Positions 1-9,016 are shown, counted from the stretch's first letter. The stretch: DNA of 64,000 bases from Bacillus sp. NTK071 (GCF_017303315.1 NZ_JAFKOI010000007.1:124001-188000); one strand, 5' to 3'. Translations and numbers: made by a program. Notes: generated by a model from the letters alone, not told the origin.

Positions 1-251
1 TTAAGTTCCTTATTTACCTCTACATTCGTTTCAACTTCTTCAGCAAGCGTGACTTGTTCAACGACCATTTCATCGAGCAGTTCACTTACCACTTCGATGA
101 AGGATGGCGTGCCGGGTTTTAACGAAAGATCAATTCTTGGTACACCTGTTGGCACTGGAAGTCCGGCATCAGCGATCACAATTTGATCTGTATGACCGAG
201 ATCTGCAAGTACTTTTGCTATATGACTATTGAGCATACCTCTTTTTTTCAT
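1..251 (-). CDS. rbsD: D-ribose pyranase (5' part only; continues past left edge)
   Basis: RbsD interconverts the pyranose and furanose forms of D-ribose in the cytoplasm so that RbsK receives its substrate. The visible N-terminus begins [20 protein letters not shown] and continues through a DAGLPVP segment, both typical of the RbsD/FucU family, including the conserved His of the [12 protein letters not shown] stretch. The ATG shares four bases with the TGA of rbsK (ATGA overlap), so the two genes are translationally coupled in an rbsR-rbsK-rbsD operon. About 83 residues of the roughly 130 expected are present. The rest, and presumably the rbsACB transporter, lie beyond base 1. Confidence 0.93.
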   Translation of the reverse strand, partial: MKKRGMLNSHIAKVLADLGHTDQIVIADAGLPVPTGVPRIDLSLKPGTPSFIEVVSELLDEMVVEQVTLAEEVETNVEVNKEL

Positions 252-1135
252 TCCGAAATCATCCTTTCTACCTCATCACGAGTTGGCATACCACCTTGTG
301 CTCCAAAACCGGTAACAGATAGTGAAGCAGCACGATTTCCAAATGTTATGCTTTCAACAATTCCTTTTCCTTCAGCAATGGCTGTACCAAATGCTGCATT
401 AAATGTGTCTCCAGCTCCTGTTGTATCAACAGCTTCAACTTTAAAAGAAGGAACAAGTACTTCTTTCACACCATCAAAATAACGAACTCCTGCTGCGCCT
501 TCTGTAATCAATACTTTCTCAGGGAATGCCTTTAATGCATCATTGATCGGTTGATTATTAAAAAGAATTGTTGCTTCATTCTCATTTGGTGTAATGTACG
601 TAGCATTCTCAATAACCTTTGTTGAAATTTCGCGAGCTGGGGCAGGATTTAGTAAAAGTGGTACATTTACCTTTTTGCAAAGCTCTGCAACATACTCAAC
701 CGTTTCTTCTGGAATTTCCTGTTGAATCATAACAAGCTCACACTCTTTAATTAGCTCTAAAGCTTTATCAATATAAGTGGGTGTTACGTGATCATTTGCT
801 CCTTTGACAACCACAATACTGTTGTCACCTTCTGCTAGAATGATATGAGCGGTACCGGTCTCACCTGTAACCGGTTCCACATAATCGGTATTTACATTAT
901 TCTCAGCAAAATTAGCTAGAATTGCTTTCCCATGAGCATCATCACCTACACAACCAATCATATAAACCTCTGCTCCAAGGCGTGCTGCAGCAACGGCTTG
1001 ATTTGCTCCTTTACCTCCTGGTACGGTTTTAAATGATTCACCAAGTACGGTCTCACCTGCACCAGGACGCTTCTCGGAAGTAACCACAAGATCCATCGAT
1101 GAACTACCGATGACTGCTACCTTTGCTTTACGCAT
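248..1135 (-). CDS. rbsK: Ribokinase
   Basis: Phosphorylates D-ribose to ribose 5-phosphate with ATP, feeding the pentose phosphate pathway. It is a PfkB-family kinase of about 295 residues. The N-terminal glycine-rich substrate motif ([15 protein letters not shown]) and the C-terminal signature [13 protein letters not shown] with the catalytic Asp are both present. An in-frame start 33 bases upstream lies inside rbsR; I prefer the ATG at 1135 because GAAAGG sits about 8 bases ahead of it and it matches the usual N-terminus ([12 protein letters not shown]). It follows the rbsR stop by one base and overlaps rbsD by four, so it is the middle gene of the ribose operon. Its coding sequence contains a near copy of the operon operator. 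Confidence 0.95.
   Translation of the reverse strand: MRKAKVAVIGSSSMDLVVTSEKRPGAGETVLGESFKTVPGGKGANQAVAAARLGAEVYMIGCVGDDAHGKAILANFAENNVNTDYVEPVTGETGTAHIILAEGDNSIVVVKGANDHVTPTYIDKALELIKECELVMIQQEIPEETVEYVAELCKKVNVPLLLNPAPAREISTKVIENATYITPNENEATILFNNQPINDALKAFPEKVLITEGAAGVRYFDGVKEVLVPSFKVEAVDTTGAGDTFNAAFGTAIAEGKGIVESITFGNRAASLSVTGFGAQGGMPTRDEVERMISE
866..879. promoter_or_regulatory. Intragenic operator-like palindrome in rbsK
   Basis: TGTAACCGGTTCCA differs at one base from the perfect palindrome upstream of rbsR (2139-2152). It also fits the general CcpA cre pattern. It lies within codons for VEPVTGE in rbsK, so chance is possible. Confidence 0.35.
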
Positions 1136-1136
1136 T

Positions 1137-2117
1137 TTAATCAACCTTTCTTGTCGTATTTCGTTCAATTAATGAAACAGGGAGTTGAATCGCTTCATCA
1201 ATTCCTTGTTCCTTTTTAATCATTCGTATTAGAAGCTTCGCGGCTTCTTTACCCATCTCATAAGCAGGTTGTCTAATTGTAGACAACGATGGATAGGATA
1301 AGCTACTAAGCGGAATATCATCGAAACCAATAATCTGAAGCTCGTCTGGAATGCTTTTACCGAGTCGAAGGGCTTCATGTAGAATAGCAATGCCAACGAT
1401 ATCATTACTTGCAATAACACCATCCGTTTCCGGATGTTTTGCGAAAAGCTCCTCAGCCCATGTTTTAGCATCTTCAAAGGCATACGAAGTCGTTCCGAGT
1501 ACTGAGAAGTCAACCGCTGCTTTGCTGAGTTCTGCAAGTGCTCCTTGAAAACGGTCTTGAGCAGGCTGAACATGTGCAGGGCCCTTAATAAGAGTAATTT
1601 TCGTTGAGCCTCTGTCAATTAGTGCCTTGGCAGCCATTCGTCCACCTTCCCTTCCGTCTGCAAACACAGAAGGATGGTGCTTGGATGTGCGATCCAAGAA
1701 AACCACCGGTAAATCGATATTTTCGTAGTTCTCACGATCCGTATTGTTCGTTGCGGAGATCATACCAACCACGTGATTCTGTACAAATGTTTGAATATAA
1801 TCAAGCTCTTTGCTAGCTTCCTCATCACTATTACCGAGCAATAATCGGAAACCTGCCTGATTAACTTCATCCTCTACCCCACGTGCAAGCTGAGGGAAGA
1901 ATGGATTTGTAATATCAGGGAGCAATAAGCCAATCAGTCTGGACTCTCGCTTATAGAGGGAACGAGCTACTTCATTGGGACTGTAATTCAAGCGCTCAAT
2001 TGTTTCCGTTACGCGTTTTCTCGTTTCAACTCCAACGTACCCGTTATCGTTCAAAACACGTGATACAGTAGCAACTGATACTCCCGCTTCCTTTGCTACC
2101 TCTCGTATTGTAGCCAT
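1137..2117 (-). CDS. rbsR: LacI-family transcriptional regulator of the ribose operon
   Basis: DNA-binding repressor of 326 residues. Residues 1-50 form the LacI helix-turn-helix and hinge (ATIREVAKEAGVSVATVSRV, then SPNEVARSLY). The remainder is a periplasmic-binding-protein-like sugar domain with the usual GFDDIPLSSLSYPSLSTIRQP C-terminal motif. It is the first gene of the rbsR-rbsK-rbsD operon, and a perfect 14-bp palindrome lies about 20 bases ahead of its ATG, so autoregulation is likely. The start has GGGAGGAGGG upstream. Ribose as the signal is inferred from the neighbours. Confidence 0.93.
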   Translation of the reverse strand: MATIREVAKEAGVSVATVSRVLNDNGYVGVETRKRVTETIERLNYSPNEVARSLYKRESRLIGLLLPDITNPFFPQLARGVEDEVNQAGFRLLLGNSDEEASKELDYIQTFVQNHVVGMISATNNTDRENYENIDLPVVFLDRTSKHHPSVFADGREGGRMAAKALIDRGSTKITLIKGPAHVQPAQDRFQGALAELSKAAVDFSVLGTTSYAFEDAKTWAEELFAKHPETDGVIASNDIVGIAILHEALRLGKSIPDELQIIGFDDIPLSSLSYPSLSTIRQPAYEMGKEAAKLLIRMIKKEQGIDEAIQLPVSLIERNTTRKVD

Positions 2118-2138
2118 TAGCTTCCCTCCTCCCTTTTG

Positions 2139-2152
2139 TGTAACCGGTTACA
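2139..2152. promoter_or_regulatory. Operator palindrome upstream of rbsR
   Basis: TGTAACCGGTTACA is a perfect 14-bp palindrome between the rbsR promoter region and the Shine-Dalgarno sequence. It has the central CG of LacI/CcpA operators and also matches the cre consensus, so RbsR, CcpA or both may bind. The sequence is seen; the binder is inferred. Confidence 0.75.
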
Positions 2153-2189
2153 TATAAACTACCATACTCTAAAATGCGATTGCAATGTT

Positions 2190-3017
2190 TTATTTTAATT
2201 TAGCCTGACATGTTGGACAATAATAGAGTCTCCTCGACCCTGCTTTAATCTTTTGAATCTCAGTTCCATCAATTCGACAAGGCTGTGCTTCGCGGTTAAA
2301 GACCCAATGCCTGTACTCACGGCGTGATTGTCCCTTATCCTTTAATTTCATTGCAAGATCTAAATTATTTGTAATGCCATTATGTTTATAAGATTGCTTC
2401 ACTAGTGTTATCGTTGCCTCTGCCGCCCTCTCTAGTTGTTCCTCTGAGCAATCAATGGGGCGATAATCTGGATGAATACCAGCTAAAAAAAGAATCTCGC
2501 TTCGCAAATAATTGCCAATTCCACCAATGAAAGACTGATCAAGTAAAAGTGAAGTCCATTTCTTCTTAGAGAATGCTTTTGATTGAAATCGTTCCTTCAA
2601 TTGTTCCTCTGTCACTTCTTCACTTAGTAAATCAGGACCTACCTTAGCTATAAAAGGATGAAGTGGAACTTCTTCATCTCTTAACACTTCAATATCAGAG
2701 GCACTATAAAGAAGCGCAGACTTTTTCTCATTATGTAGAGCAAGACGAAGTTGTCGGTTGGTTTTCGGGTAATTATACGCATTTCGAACATACCACTTAC
2801 CATAAAGCTGATTATGAGAATAGATTGTATATCCATTGTTGAAACGGATTAGCATAGCCTTCCCTTTCGTTTCAACTTTGACCACACTTGCTCCCTCTAG
2901 AATAGATTCATACCCTTTCAGCTCTCCAAACGCAAAAAACGCATCCAACACAGTTCCTTTTTTTAACGCCTTCTCTACTTGGTCAGCTGCTCTTCTTATT
3001 TCTGGACCTTCTGGCAT
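2190..3017 (-). CDS. nei: Endonuclease VIII (Nei-type DNA glycosylase)
   Basis: Base-excision-repair glycosylase/AP lyase that removes oxidised pyrimidines. The N-terminus MPEGPEIRRAADQVEKALKK gives the catalytic Pro2 and Glu3 and follows the Nei rather than the MutM pattern; SHNQLYGKWYV and LLYSASDIEVL are further Nei signatures. The H2TH region (SFIGGIGNYLRSEILF) is intact. The C-terminal zinc finger is odd: C247, C267 and C270 are in place, but the second ligand position is Asp250 instead of Cys (PCRID). Length, 275 residues, is normal. It is a single gene between rbsR and the antiporter. Nei is not universal in Bacillaceae, so acquisition or selective retention is possible. Confidence 0.9.
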   Translation of the reverse strand: MPEGPEIRRAADQVEKALKKGTVLDAFFAFGELKGYESILEGASVVKVETKGKAMLIRFNNGYTIYSHNQLYGKWYVRNAYNYPKTNRQLRLALHNEKKSALLYSASDIEVLRDEEVPLHPFIAKVGPDLLSEEVTEEQLKERFQSKAFSKKKWTSLLLDQSFIGGIGNYLRSEILFLAGIHPDYRPIDCSEEQLERAAEATITLVKQSYKHNGITNNLDLAMKLKDKGQSRREYRHWVFNREAQPCRIDGTEIQKIKAGSRRLYYCPTCQAKLK

Positions 3018-3085
3018 CGCTAAGACCTTCTTTCCATTTAATTGATAACTTTAAATTCCCTAACGACATACAGGTTAAACGAACG

Positions 3086-3110
3086 AAGGGGCCCTCTAAA
3101 GAGACCCCTT
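3086..3110 (-). terminator. Possible terminator after the antiporter gene
   Basis: An inverted repeat AAGGGGTCTCT/AGAGGGCCCCTT (one bulge, one G-U pair) lies just past the stop of the antiporter gene. The following T-tract is poor (CGTTCGTTT). Confidence 0.5.
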
Positions 3111-3128
3111 TATTCATTACCTATACTA

Positions 3129-4601
3129 TTAACCACCTATTGTTTTTCGAATCCCTAGCACTTTTTCCAATTCTGATCTCTTCTGGTTTTCCACAAGAAT
3201 GTAAAGAACATCGTTTACCTTGATTTTCGTATCACCTGAAGGTGCGATCAGTTCATCTTTACGAATAATGGCACTCACAAGAGCTTTGTCAGGAAAAGAT
3301 ATGTCAGATAGTTCTTCTCCAATCAGTTTAGAAGAAGAGGTAATCGTATACGGAATCATCTCTGCATTGACCGTCGTTGACGAAACAAGTTCAAGTGAAT
3401 GAGATGGAATATGAACATCGGGACCAGTCAGCCCAAGACGTTTTGCTATATAAGGTATGGTAGCGCCCTGAAATAAGGCTGAAGTCATTACAATGAAAAA
3501 GATTAAATTAAAGAATAATTGACTATTTTCAAGTCCCTCTAATAATGGAAAAGTAGCAAGTACGATCGGTACGGCTCCCCTTAGTCCAGCCCATGAGAGA
3601 AACGCCTTTTCTTTAAGCGTAAATTTAAAAGGAAGACTTGAGAGGAAAACAGCTATTGGACGAGCGACAAATATAAGAATCAGTGATAAAGCCAAACCTT
3701 TTAATACAATTCCAGTCGATAACAATTCTGAAGGAAAAACAAGAAGACCGAGCATAATGAACATAAGAATTTGCATCATCCATGCAATTCCATCATGAAA
3801 ACGGAAAATCGTCTGTCCGTATGGAAGACTCTTCGTATTCCCTAGCACAAGTGCAGCAGCATAAACAGCTAGCAGACCGCTGGCGTTAACAAGATCCGTC
3901 ATGCTATATGTAAACAATGCAATTGCTATGGAAAATACAGGATATAAGCCGTTTGGACCAAGGTCAATACTCTTCATTGCCCAAGATGCAGCATATCCAA
4001 AAAGAACGCCTAAGAGAAGACCCGCACCCATCTGCCAGAAGAAGGATAGAAAAATGGATGCTCCAAAGGTTTCTTCTCCTATGGCGAGTTGAAGGAGAGA
4101 AAGGGTTAAAAACATCGCCATAGGATCATTCGAACCTGATTCAGCCTCAAGCGTCGATTGAAGTTTGCGCTTAATATTTTTATCTTTCAAAACAGCAAAC
4201 ACGGCCGCAGCATCAGTTGAACCAACAATAGCTCCAAGAAGGAGCGCTTCATTCCAAGTTACCTCAAGAAGCGATTTAGCTGCTACACCAAATAAACCTG
4301 CCGTGATCAGTACCCCTGCTGTTGCTAGCGATAAAGAAATTGGAAGAACGGCTTTTGTTCTGCGCCATTCAGTTTGTAAACCGCCATCGAATAAAATAAG
4401 AACAAGTGCTAAAATGCCAAGTGATTGAGTGAGCGAGGCATTATCGAAGTAAATAAACCCAAAACCATCACTACCAAACAACATACCTACGATAATAAAA
4501 AGAACAAGTGCAGGAACCCCTAATCGTGACGAGAATTTCGCCATCATCACGCCACCAATTAAAAATAATGCACTAAATAATATGACTGTATTTGTTTCCA
4601 T
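3129..4601 (-). CDS. CvrA/NhaP2-type potassium or sodium/proton antiporter
   Basis: Membrane exchanger of 490 residues. Residues 1-390 are about 12 hydrophobic helices of the CPA1 family, with the charged ILFDGGLQTEWR and GSTDAAAVFAVL motifs expected in the ion path and SWAGLRGAVPIVLAT near helix 11. The last 90 residues (HSLELVSSTTVNAEMIPYTI onward) form a soluble TrkA-C/RCK-C-like domain, which separates the CvrA/NhaP2 subgroup from plain NhaP. The role is cytoplasmic K+ or Na+ and pH homeostasis, fitting a salt- or alkali-tolerant lifestyle. AAGGGG precedes the ATG. It is monocistronic. The ion is not determinable from sequence alone. Confidence 0.85.
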   Translation of the reverse strand: METNTVILFSALFLIGGVMMAKFSSRLGVPALVLFIIVGMLFGSDGFGFIYFDNASLTQSLGILALVLILFDGGLQTEWRRTKAVLPISLSLATAGVLITAGLFGVAAKSLLEVTWNEALLLGAIVGSTDAAAVFAVLKDKNIKRKLQSTLEAESGSNDPMAMFLTLSLLQLAIGEETFGASIFLSFFWQMGAGLLLGVLFGYAASWAMKSIDLGPNGLYPVFSIAIALFTYSMTDLVNASGLLAVYAAALVLGNTKSLPYGQTIFRFHDGIAWMMQILMFIMLGLLVFPSELLSTGIVLKGLALSLILIFVARPIAVFLSSLPFKFTLKEKAFLSWAGLRGAVPIVLATFPLLEGLENSQLFFNLIFFIVMTSALFQGATIPYIAKRLGLTGPDVHIPSHSLELVSSTTVNAEMIPYTITSSSKLIGEELSDISFPDKALVSAIIRKDELIAPSGDTKIKVNDVLYILVENQKRSELEKVLGIRKTIGG

Positions 4602-5043
4602 TTATCTTGCCCCTTCTATAAATTCACATCAATCTTCAGTTTGGGAATTTCTTGCGATTTTATTCCAATATATTTAAGCGTTTCATTACGAGTAGCATGG
4701 CCATAAATTTCCTGTATTAACGATACTATCACCCTTTGTTGAAACGAATGAAAGATCCATTTTTCAATACATCAGCAAAAGTAAGGCGTATTATGGAAGC
4801 AAGTCATCATAATTTGACCTATATAATTGCGCTTTTTAAATGTAGAAATGTTGGTCTTACTAAGTAATGACGCGACGTAATTCGCAAGTACACCTCCACT
4901 TTATGTGACTAAATTGTATCACAGCAACGAATAGGTAACTAAGAATGTGTACCGATCTTACAAAATGACGCGATTCTAGAAAGGATTTCGCTTCCCTTTC
5001 GTAGTATAATAATAAGTAACGAACCAAAATAGGAGGGGTCTTC
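4602..5043. other. Gene-free divergent intergenic region
   Basis: 442 bases between two divergent genes. It holds the upstream region of the antiporter gene and, at 5005-5010, a perfect TATAAT that is the best -10 for the thioredoxin-fold gene (its -35 is weak). No ORF with a ribosome binding site and no strong repeat was seen. Confidence 0.5.
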
Positions 5044-5616
5044 ATGAATCTAGCAGAGTGGTTTGAACAGGGGTTGTCAAAGCAGCAATATATTCATACT
5101 ATGGATGAGCACCGAGACGATTTATTAACTATCCACAATCACTTTCAACTTGAAAAATCCGATCTTGAATTTCTTCACTCTCTTCAATCAGAACGTATCC
5201 GTGCACTAATATTGACTGCTGATTGGTGCGGAGATGCTATGGTGAACCTTCCTATCTTTATGAGACTGGCTGATGAAGCAATAATCGAAAGTAAGTATTT
5301 TAACCGTGATGATAACCTTGAGCTAATGGATCATTATCTTACGAACGGTACTTCTAGATCGATTCCAATCATTATACTAATTGATCAAAATGGAACAGAA
5401 ATTGGAAACTGGGGACCAAGAGCTCCTCAAGTTCAGTCATACGTTGACAAAGCTAAACAGGAATTACCACCTAAAGGTGATCCAGAATTCAAAAAAGCTT
5501 TTCTTTCATTTATTAGTGAAACGACGGAACGTTTTACGACAGACATCGGCATGTGGACGCACATTAAAGACGACATGATTACAATGATGAAACAGTCGGT
5601 CACAGTAACGAAATAG
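5044..5616 (+). CDS. Thioredoxin-fold protein (Thioredoxin_9-like)
   Basis: Cytoplasmic protein of 190 residues. The motif ADWCGDAMVNLP at about residues 59-70 is a thioredoxin-type active site with only the first Cys; the resolving Cys is Asp, as in the Thioredoxin_9 family. SIPIIILIDQNG supplies the cis-Pro strand. With no CxxC, a classical disulfide reductase role is unlikely; a bacillithiol-related or structural redox role is a guess. GGAGGGG lies 6 bases ahead of the ATG. It is followed directly by a strong terminator, so it is a single-gene unit. Confidence 0.8.
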   Translation: MNLAEWFEQGLSKQQYIHTMDEHRDDLLTIHNHFQLEKSDLEFLHSLQSERIRALILTADWCGDAMVNLPIFMRLADEAIIESKYFNRDDNLELMDHYLTNGTSRSIPIIILIDQNGTEIGNWGPRAPQVQSYVDKAKQELPPKGDPEFKKAFLSFISETTERFTTDIGMWTHIKDDMITMMKQSVTVTK

Positions 5617-5628
5617 TCAAACTTGTAC

Positions 5629-5655
5629 AGCTCGGCATTTGCCGGGCTTTTTTTG
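5629..5655 (+). terminator. Rho-independent terminator
   Basis: AGCTCGGCA-TT-TGCCGGGCT stem followed by seven T, 12 bases after the thioredoxin-like gene. Confidence 0.9.
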
Positions 5656-5693
5656 ATGGCCTTTTGTCCGTTTAAACCGAACGTTCCTCTCAT

Positions 5694-5722
5694 TTGACAG
5701 TCGAACTTAGTCGATTTACACT
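5694..5722 (+). promoter_or_regulatory. Sigma-A promoter for the ZIP transporter
   Basis: TTGACA (5694-5699), a 17-base spacer, then TACACT (5717-5722), about 80 bases ahead of the ZIP gene. Confidence 0.65.
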
Positions 5723-5802
5723 TGATTGTATAGATTTTTCCTTAAGGCAAAAAATATGATGATAGGAAATAATAGATTAAAAATGAGAAGGAGAGGTTAC
5801 CC

Positions 5803-6612
5803 GTGGGTGATTGGATCGTAGAATTAAGTCCTGTCTGGCAGGCATTTATATTTACACTATTTACATGGGGAGCTACTGCTTTAGGTGCATCATTCGTGTT
5901 CTTCACAAGGACAGTCAACCAAAAAGTATTTGATGGGATGCTCGCTTTCGCTGGTGGTGTTATGATTGCAGCAAGCTTCTGGTCCCTCTTGAGCCCAGGT
6001 ATTGAAATGGCAGAACAACAAGGTGTCCCAGGTTATATACCTGCAGTTGTTGGATTTCTATTAGGAGGATTTTTCCTCTTGTTGGTGGACAAGATACTTC
6101 CTCATATTAACGAAGATTTGTACTTTAAAGACATTAAAGATAAAAAAGCAAAGCACCGTACTGCTATGCTTGTATTCTCAATTACGATGCATAATATTCC
6201 TGAAGGACTGGCTATTGGTGTTGCCTTCGGTGCAGTTGCTGCAGATTTCTCAACGTCAACTCTAGCAGGCGCTATCGCACTGGCTATTGGTATTGGTATT
6301 CAGAATATCCCTGAAGGAACGGCAGTGGCCGTCCCTCTACGAGGAGATGGCATGTCAAAGGGAAAAAGTTTCTTCTATGGACAACTTTCAGGGATCGTCG
6401 AACCAATTGCTGCAGTAGTTGGAGCCCTAGCCGTCATCTATATTCAGCCATTGCTTCCATATGCACTAAGCTTTGCAGCAGGTGCTATGATTTTCGTCGT
6501 AGCGAAAGAAATTATTCCTGGTTCACAAGAGAAAGGTAACGTGCAGATCGCTTCAATCTCACTAATGATTGGTTTCTCTGTTATGATGGTTCTCGATGTG
6601 GCACTTGGATAA
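5803..6612 (+). CDS. ZIP-family metal transporter
   Basis: Inner-membrane divalent metal permease of 269 residues with eight predicted helices. The family signatures HNIPEGLAIGVAFG (helix 4) and IQNIPEGTAVAVPLRG (helix 5) carry the His/Asn/Glu metal ligands. Zinc is the usual substrate of the ZupT/GufA-like branch, but Mn or Fe are possible. The start is GTG at 5803, set by AAGGAGAGG six bases upstream. It stands alone behind its own promoter, and a 286-bp hairpin-rich repeat begins 8 bases after the stop. No metal-regulator box was recognised. Confidence 0.88.
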   Translation: MGDWIVELSPVWQAFIFTLFTWGATALGASFVFFTRTVNQKVFDGMLAFAGGVMIAASFWSLLSPGIEMAEQQGVPGYIPAVVGFLLGGFFLLLVDKILPHINEDLYFKDIKDKKAKHRTAMLVFSITMHNIPEGLAIGVAFGAVAADFSTSTLAGAIALAIGIGIQNIPEGTAVAVPLRGDGMSKGKSFFYGQLSGIVEPIAAVVGALAVIYIQPLLPYALSFAAGAMIFVVAKEIIPGSQEKGNVQIASISLMIGFSVMMVLDVALG

Positions 6613-6620
6613 AATTAAAA

Positions 6621-6906
6621 GAGGCTGGGACATAAGTAAATAACCATGAGAAAGACCCGAACAATTCATTTGAATCAGATCGGGTCTTTCGTAATTTACA
6701 GATAGGAAACATCCGCTTCGCCAACATACTTCGCTTTCCGCGGGCACGGCCTCAGTCTCCTCAGAAAGCAAAAAACGCTTTCCTGCGGGGTCTTCGGACT
6801 CGTGCTGTTCCCGCAGGAGTCTACGTATGTTGGCTACGCTAAGGTCTTACTCTTAACTTTCAAAATTCGCGATTTCCTTCATGTATTTTAGTTTTGTCCC
6901 AGCCTC
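6621..6906. repeat. 286-bp composite palindromic repeat element
   Basis: A nested multi-hairpin element. The ends are a 12-bp inverted repeat GAGGCTGGGACA/TGTCCCAGCCTC. Inside are a 10-bp pair AAAGACCCGA/TCGGGTCTTT (6651-6689), a 10-bp pair GCCAACATAC/GTATGTTGGC (6720-6834) and a 9-bp pair TCCTGCGGG/CCCGCAGGA (6781-6818). The core (CGCTTTCCGCGGGC) resembles intergenic repeats I know from many Bacillaceae genomes. It has no coding capacity. It probably also serves as the 3' end of the ZIP transcript. Confidence 0.8.
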
Positions 6907-6948
6907 GTTTTGTGTCATAAGCTCACTACTCATACCGGTTTTAAGTCA

Positions 6949-7311
6949 TCACATCATATAAAACGCATAGCGATAAATACCATAATAGAGAGGAATAAGC
7001 ATAAGGATTGAAAAGACAACCGTCGTTGCTTTAACCGTTGTTTCACTAAGTCCCTCAATCTTTTCGTCGCTATGATCAATGAACATAACAAAAATGAAAT
7101 CCCACAGAATCCCTACAAAAAAGACAATCTTCCAGACGAGTGCAACACCAATTGGTATGCCAGTTACATATCCAAACAAGCCAGTCCAAGTCATAACAGA
7201 AACGACGAAATCAATTTTCATCGCTACTGTTTTGTACTTTCCTTTTAGTAAGAAACCGATAGCTGGCGCACCTAGTAAGCCAAGATACGCAATCCATAAG
7301 ATATCAGACAT
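6949..7311 (-). CDS. Small four-helix membrane protein of unknown function
   Basis: About 120 residues, almost wholly hydrophobic, with four likely membrane helices: ILWIAYLGLLGAPAIGFLL, VVSVMTWTGLFGYVTG, WKIVFFVGILWDFIFVMF and VVFSILMLIPLYYGIYRYA. A short charged loop (DHSDEKIEGLSE) lies before the last helix. I do not recognise a family. I place the start at the ATG (7311) rather than an in-frame TTG six bases upstream, because AAAGAGGA has better spacing to the ATG. It lies alone between the composite repeat and the BCCT gene, in the same orientation as the latter but separated by about 120 bases. Confidence 0.7.
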   Translation of the reverse strand: MSDILWIAYLGLLGAPAIGFLLKGKYKTVAMKIDFVVSVMTWTGLFGYVTGIPIGVALVWKIVFFVGILWDFIFVMFIDHSDEKIEGLSETTVKATTVVFSILMLIPLYYGIYRYAFYMM

Positions 7312-7435
7312 TCTCAATCCTCTTTCTTTATTCAGACAAACTTCCGCTAAAAACCATTTATCTAGCTAATAGTTTACATTAAAGTGAATTCACATCGAAA
7401 CATTATATACTATATTGACCAATATAATCCTTTTA

Positions 7436-9016
7436 TTAAGAGGAATGTTGTTGGTCATGTCTGTTTGATGAATCGTTTAACTTCCTTAATAAGTTTCTTT
7501 CCTTTTTCACTTCATATGCCTTCATTTCCTGACGAACAGATTTAAAAAGGTTCAAACACATTACAATTAAGATCACAGTGAAAGGTAAAGCTGCAACGAG
7601 CGATGCTGTTTGAAGTCCTTGTAATCCACTACTAATAATAAGAACAGCAGAGATCGCTGCAATAAGAGTCCCCCATACTAGTTTTGAGAAAAGAGTGGGA
7701 TTTAAATCTCCATCCGACGTCATCATCCCAAGTACAAATGTAGCCGAATCAGCAGATGTCACAAGGAATACGCAAATAAGAAAAATGGATAAGGTGGAAA
7801 GGATTCTTGTTAATGGAAAGTGTTCCAGTGTGACGAATAATGCACTTGTGACATCATTATTCACGGCGTCTGCAATCGATGTTCCCTGAAACAAGTCAAG
7901 ATGGAATGCAGCCCCTCCGAATACCGCAATCCATACCATTGCAATAAAAGGGGGAACAATTAATACACCAAAAATCATTTCCCGAATCGAGCGACCTTTT
8001 GATACTCGGGCAACGAAAGCTCCTATAAATGGTGACCATGCAATCACCCACGCCCAATAGAAAACCGTCCACTCTTTAACCCACGTTCCACCCTTATATG
8101 GCGTCATATAGAAACTCATTTCAATGAATTTCTGAATATAACCACCAATAGCTAGAGTGAAGCTCTCAAGAATAAATACTGTAGGTCCAAGAAAGAGAAC
8201 AAACAGCATTAAAAGTAGGGCTAACGCTAAATTCAAATTACTTAAGTATTTAATTCCTTTATTTAACCCAGTCGTTGATGATGACATATAAAGAATAAAT
8301 AAGATCACCGTAATACCAATTTGAACCCATGCATTCTGTGGTAGTCCATACATGTAATCAAGCCCACCGTTAATTTGAAGAATTCCGAACCCGAGCGATG
8401 TAGCAACTCCCATAACAGTTGCAATCACAGCTAGAATATTAATAAATGTTTTCCAAGGAATTCTTTTATTATTATTTGTTTTAGTGGAAATTGTCTCACT
8501 AATCAAGCTTCTGCGATCTTTCCGATATTGGAAATAAGCCATCACAAGACCGACAACGGTAAAGACCGACCACTGATGAACTCCCCAGTGGAAAAAGGAA
8601 TAGCGCATGGCTAGCTTAGCTGCCTGCTCTGTTTCTCCTTTAACTCCAAATCCAGCCGGTGGATTTGCGAAATGTGTCATCGGCTCTGCGACACCCCAGA
8701 AGACAAGACCTACCCCAAATCCTGCGCTAAAAAGCATACCAATCCATGTAAAAAATGGATATTCAGGCTTTTCCCCTTCTTTACTAAGACGTATTTTACC
8801 GTATTTACTAACCGCAAGATAAAAACAGAAAAGAACAAAAAAGATAACGGCTAATAAATAAAACCATCCAAATGCATTTGTAGTAAATGTGTAAACTGAA
8901 TTCGCAACAGATGCAAACGATTTTGGAACAACAGCTCCCCAAATCACTAGCAACAAAATGATGATAGCTGAAACCCAGAAAACTGGATTACTACTCTGAA
9001 TTTTGTTTGCTTTCAT
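7436..9016 (-). CDS. BCCT-family glycine betaine/choline-type transporter
   Basis: Osmolyte carrier of about 526 residues with 12 helices. It carries the BCCT signatures GFGVGLVFWGVAEP (glycine-rich helix 3) and the tryptophan-rich EWTVFYWAWVIAWSPFIGAF (helix 8), which form the trimethylammonium binding site. OpuD/BetL-like uptake of glycine betaine driven by Na+ is the likeliest role and fits a salt-adapted host. The start at 9016 has AAAGGAGA seven bases upstream, better than an in-frame start ten codons earlier. It is monocistronic. Substrate assignment is by family only. Confidence 0.88.
   Translation of the reverse strand: MKANKIQSSNPVFWVSAIIILLLVIWGAVVPKSFASVANSVYTFTTNAFGWFYLLAVIFFVLFCFYLAVSKYGKIRLSKEGEKPEYPFFTWIGMLFSAGFGVGLVFWGVAEPMTHFANPPAGFGVKGETEQAAKLAMRYSFFHWGVHQWSVFTVVGLVMAYFQYRKDRRSLISETISTKTNNNKRIPWKTFINILAVIATVMGVATSLGFGILQINGGLDYMYGLPQNAWVQIGITVILFILYMSSSTTGLNKGIKYLSNLNLALALLLMLFVLFLGPTVFILESFTLAIGGYIQKFIEMSFYMTPYKGGTWVKEWTVFYWAWVIAWSPFIGAFVARVSKGRSIREMIFGVLIVPPFIAMVWIAVFGGAAFHLDLFQGTSIADAVNNDVTSALFVTLEHFPLTRILSTLSIFLICVFLVTSADSATFVLGMMTSDGDLNPTLFSKLVWGTLIAAISAVLIISSGLQGLQTASLVAALPFTVILIVMCLNLFKSVRQEMKAYEVKKERNLLRKLNDSSNRHDQQHSS

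Noticed and set aside
1229-1618. 129-codon frame on the minus strand inside rbsR
   Set aside because: It is an out-of-frame shadow of rbsR with no ribosome binding site and no family features.
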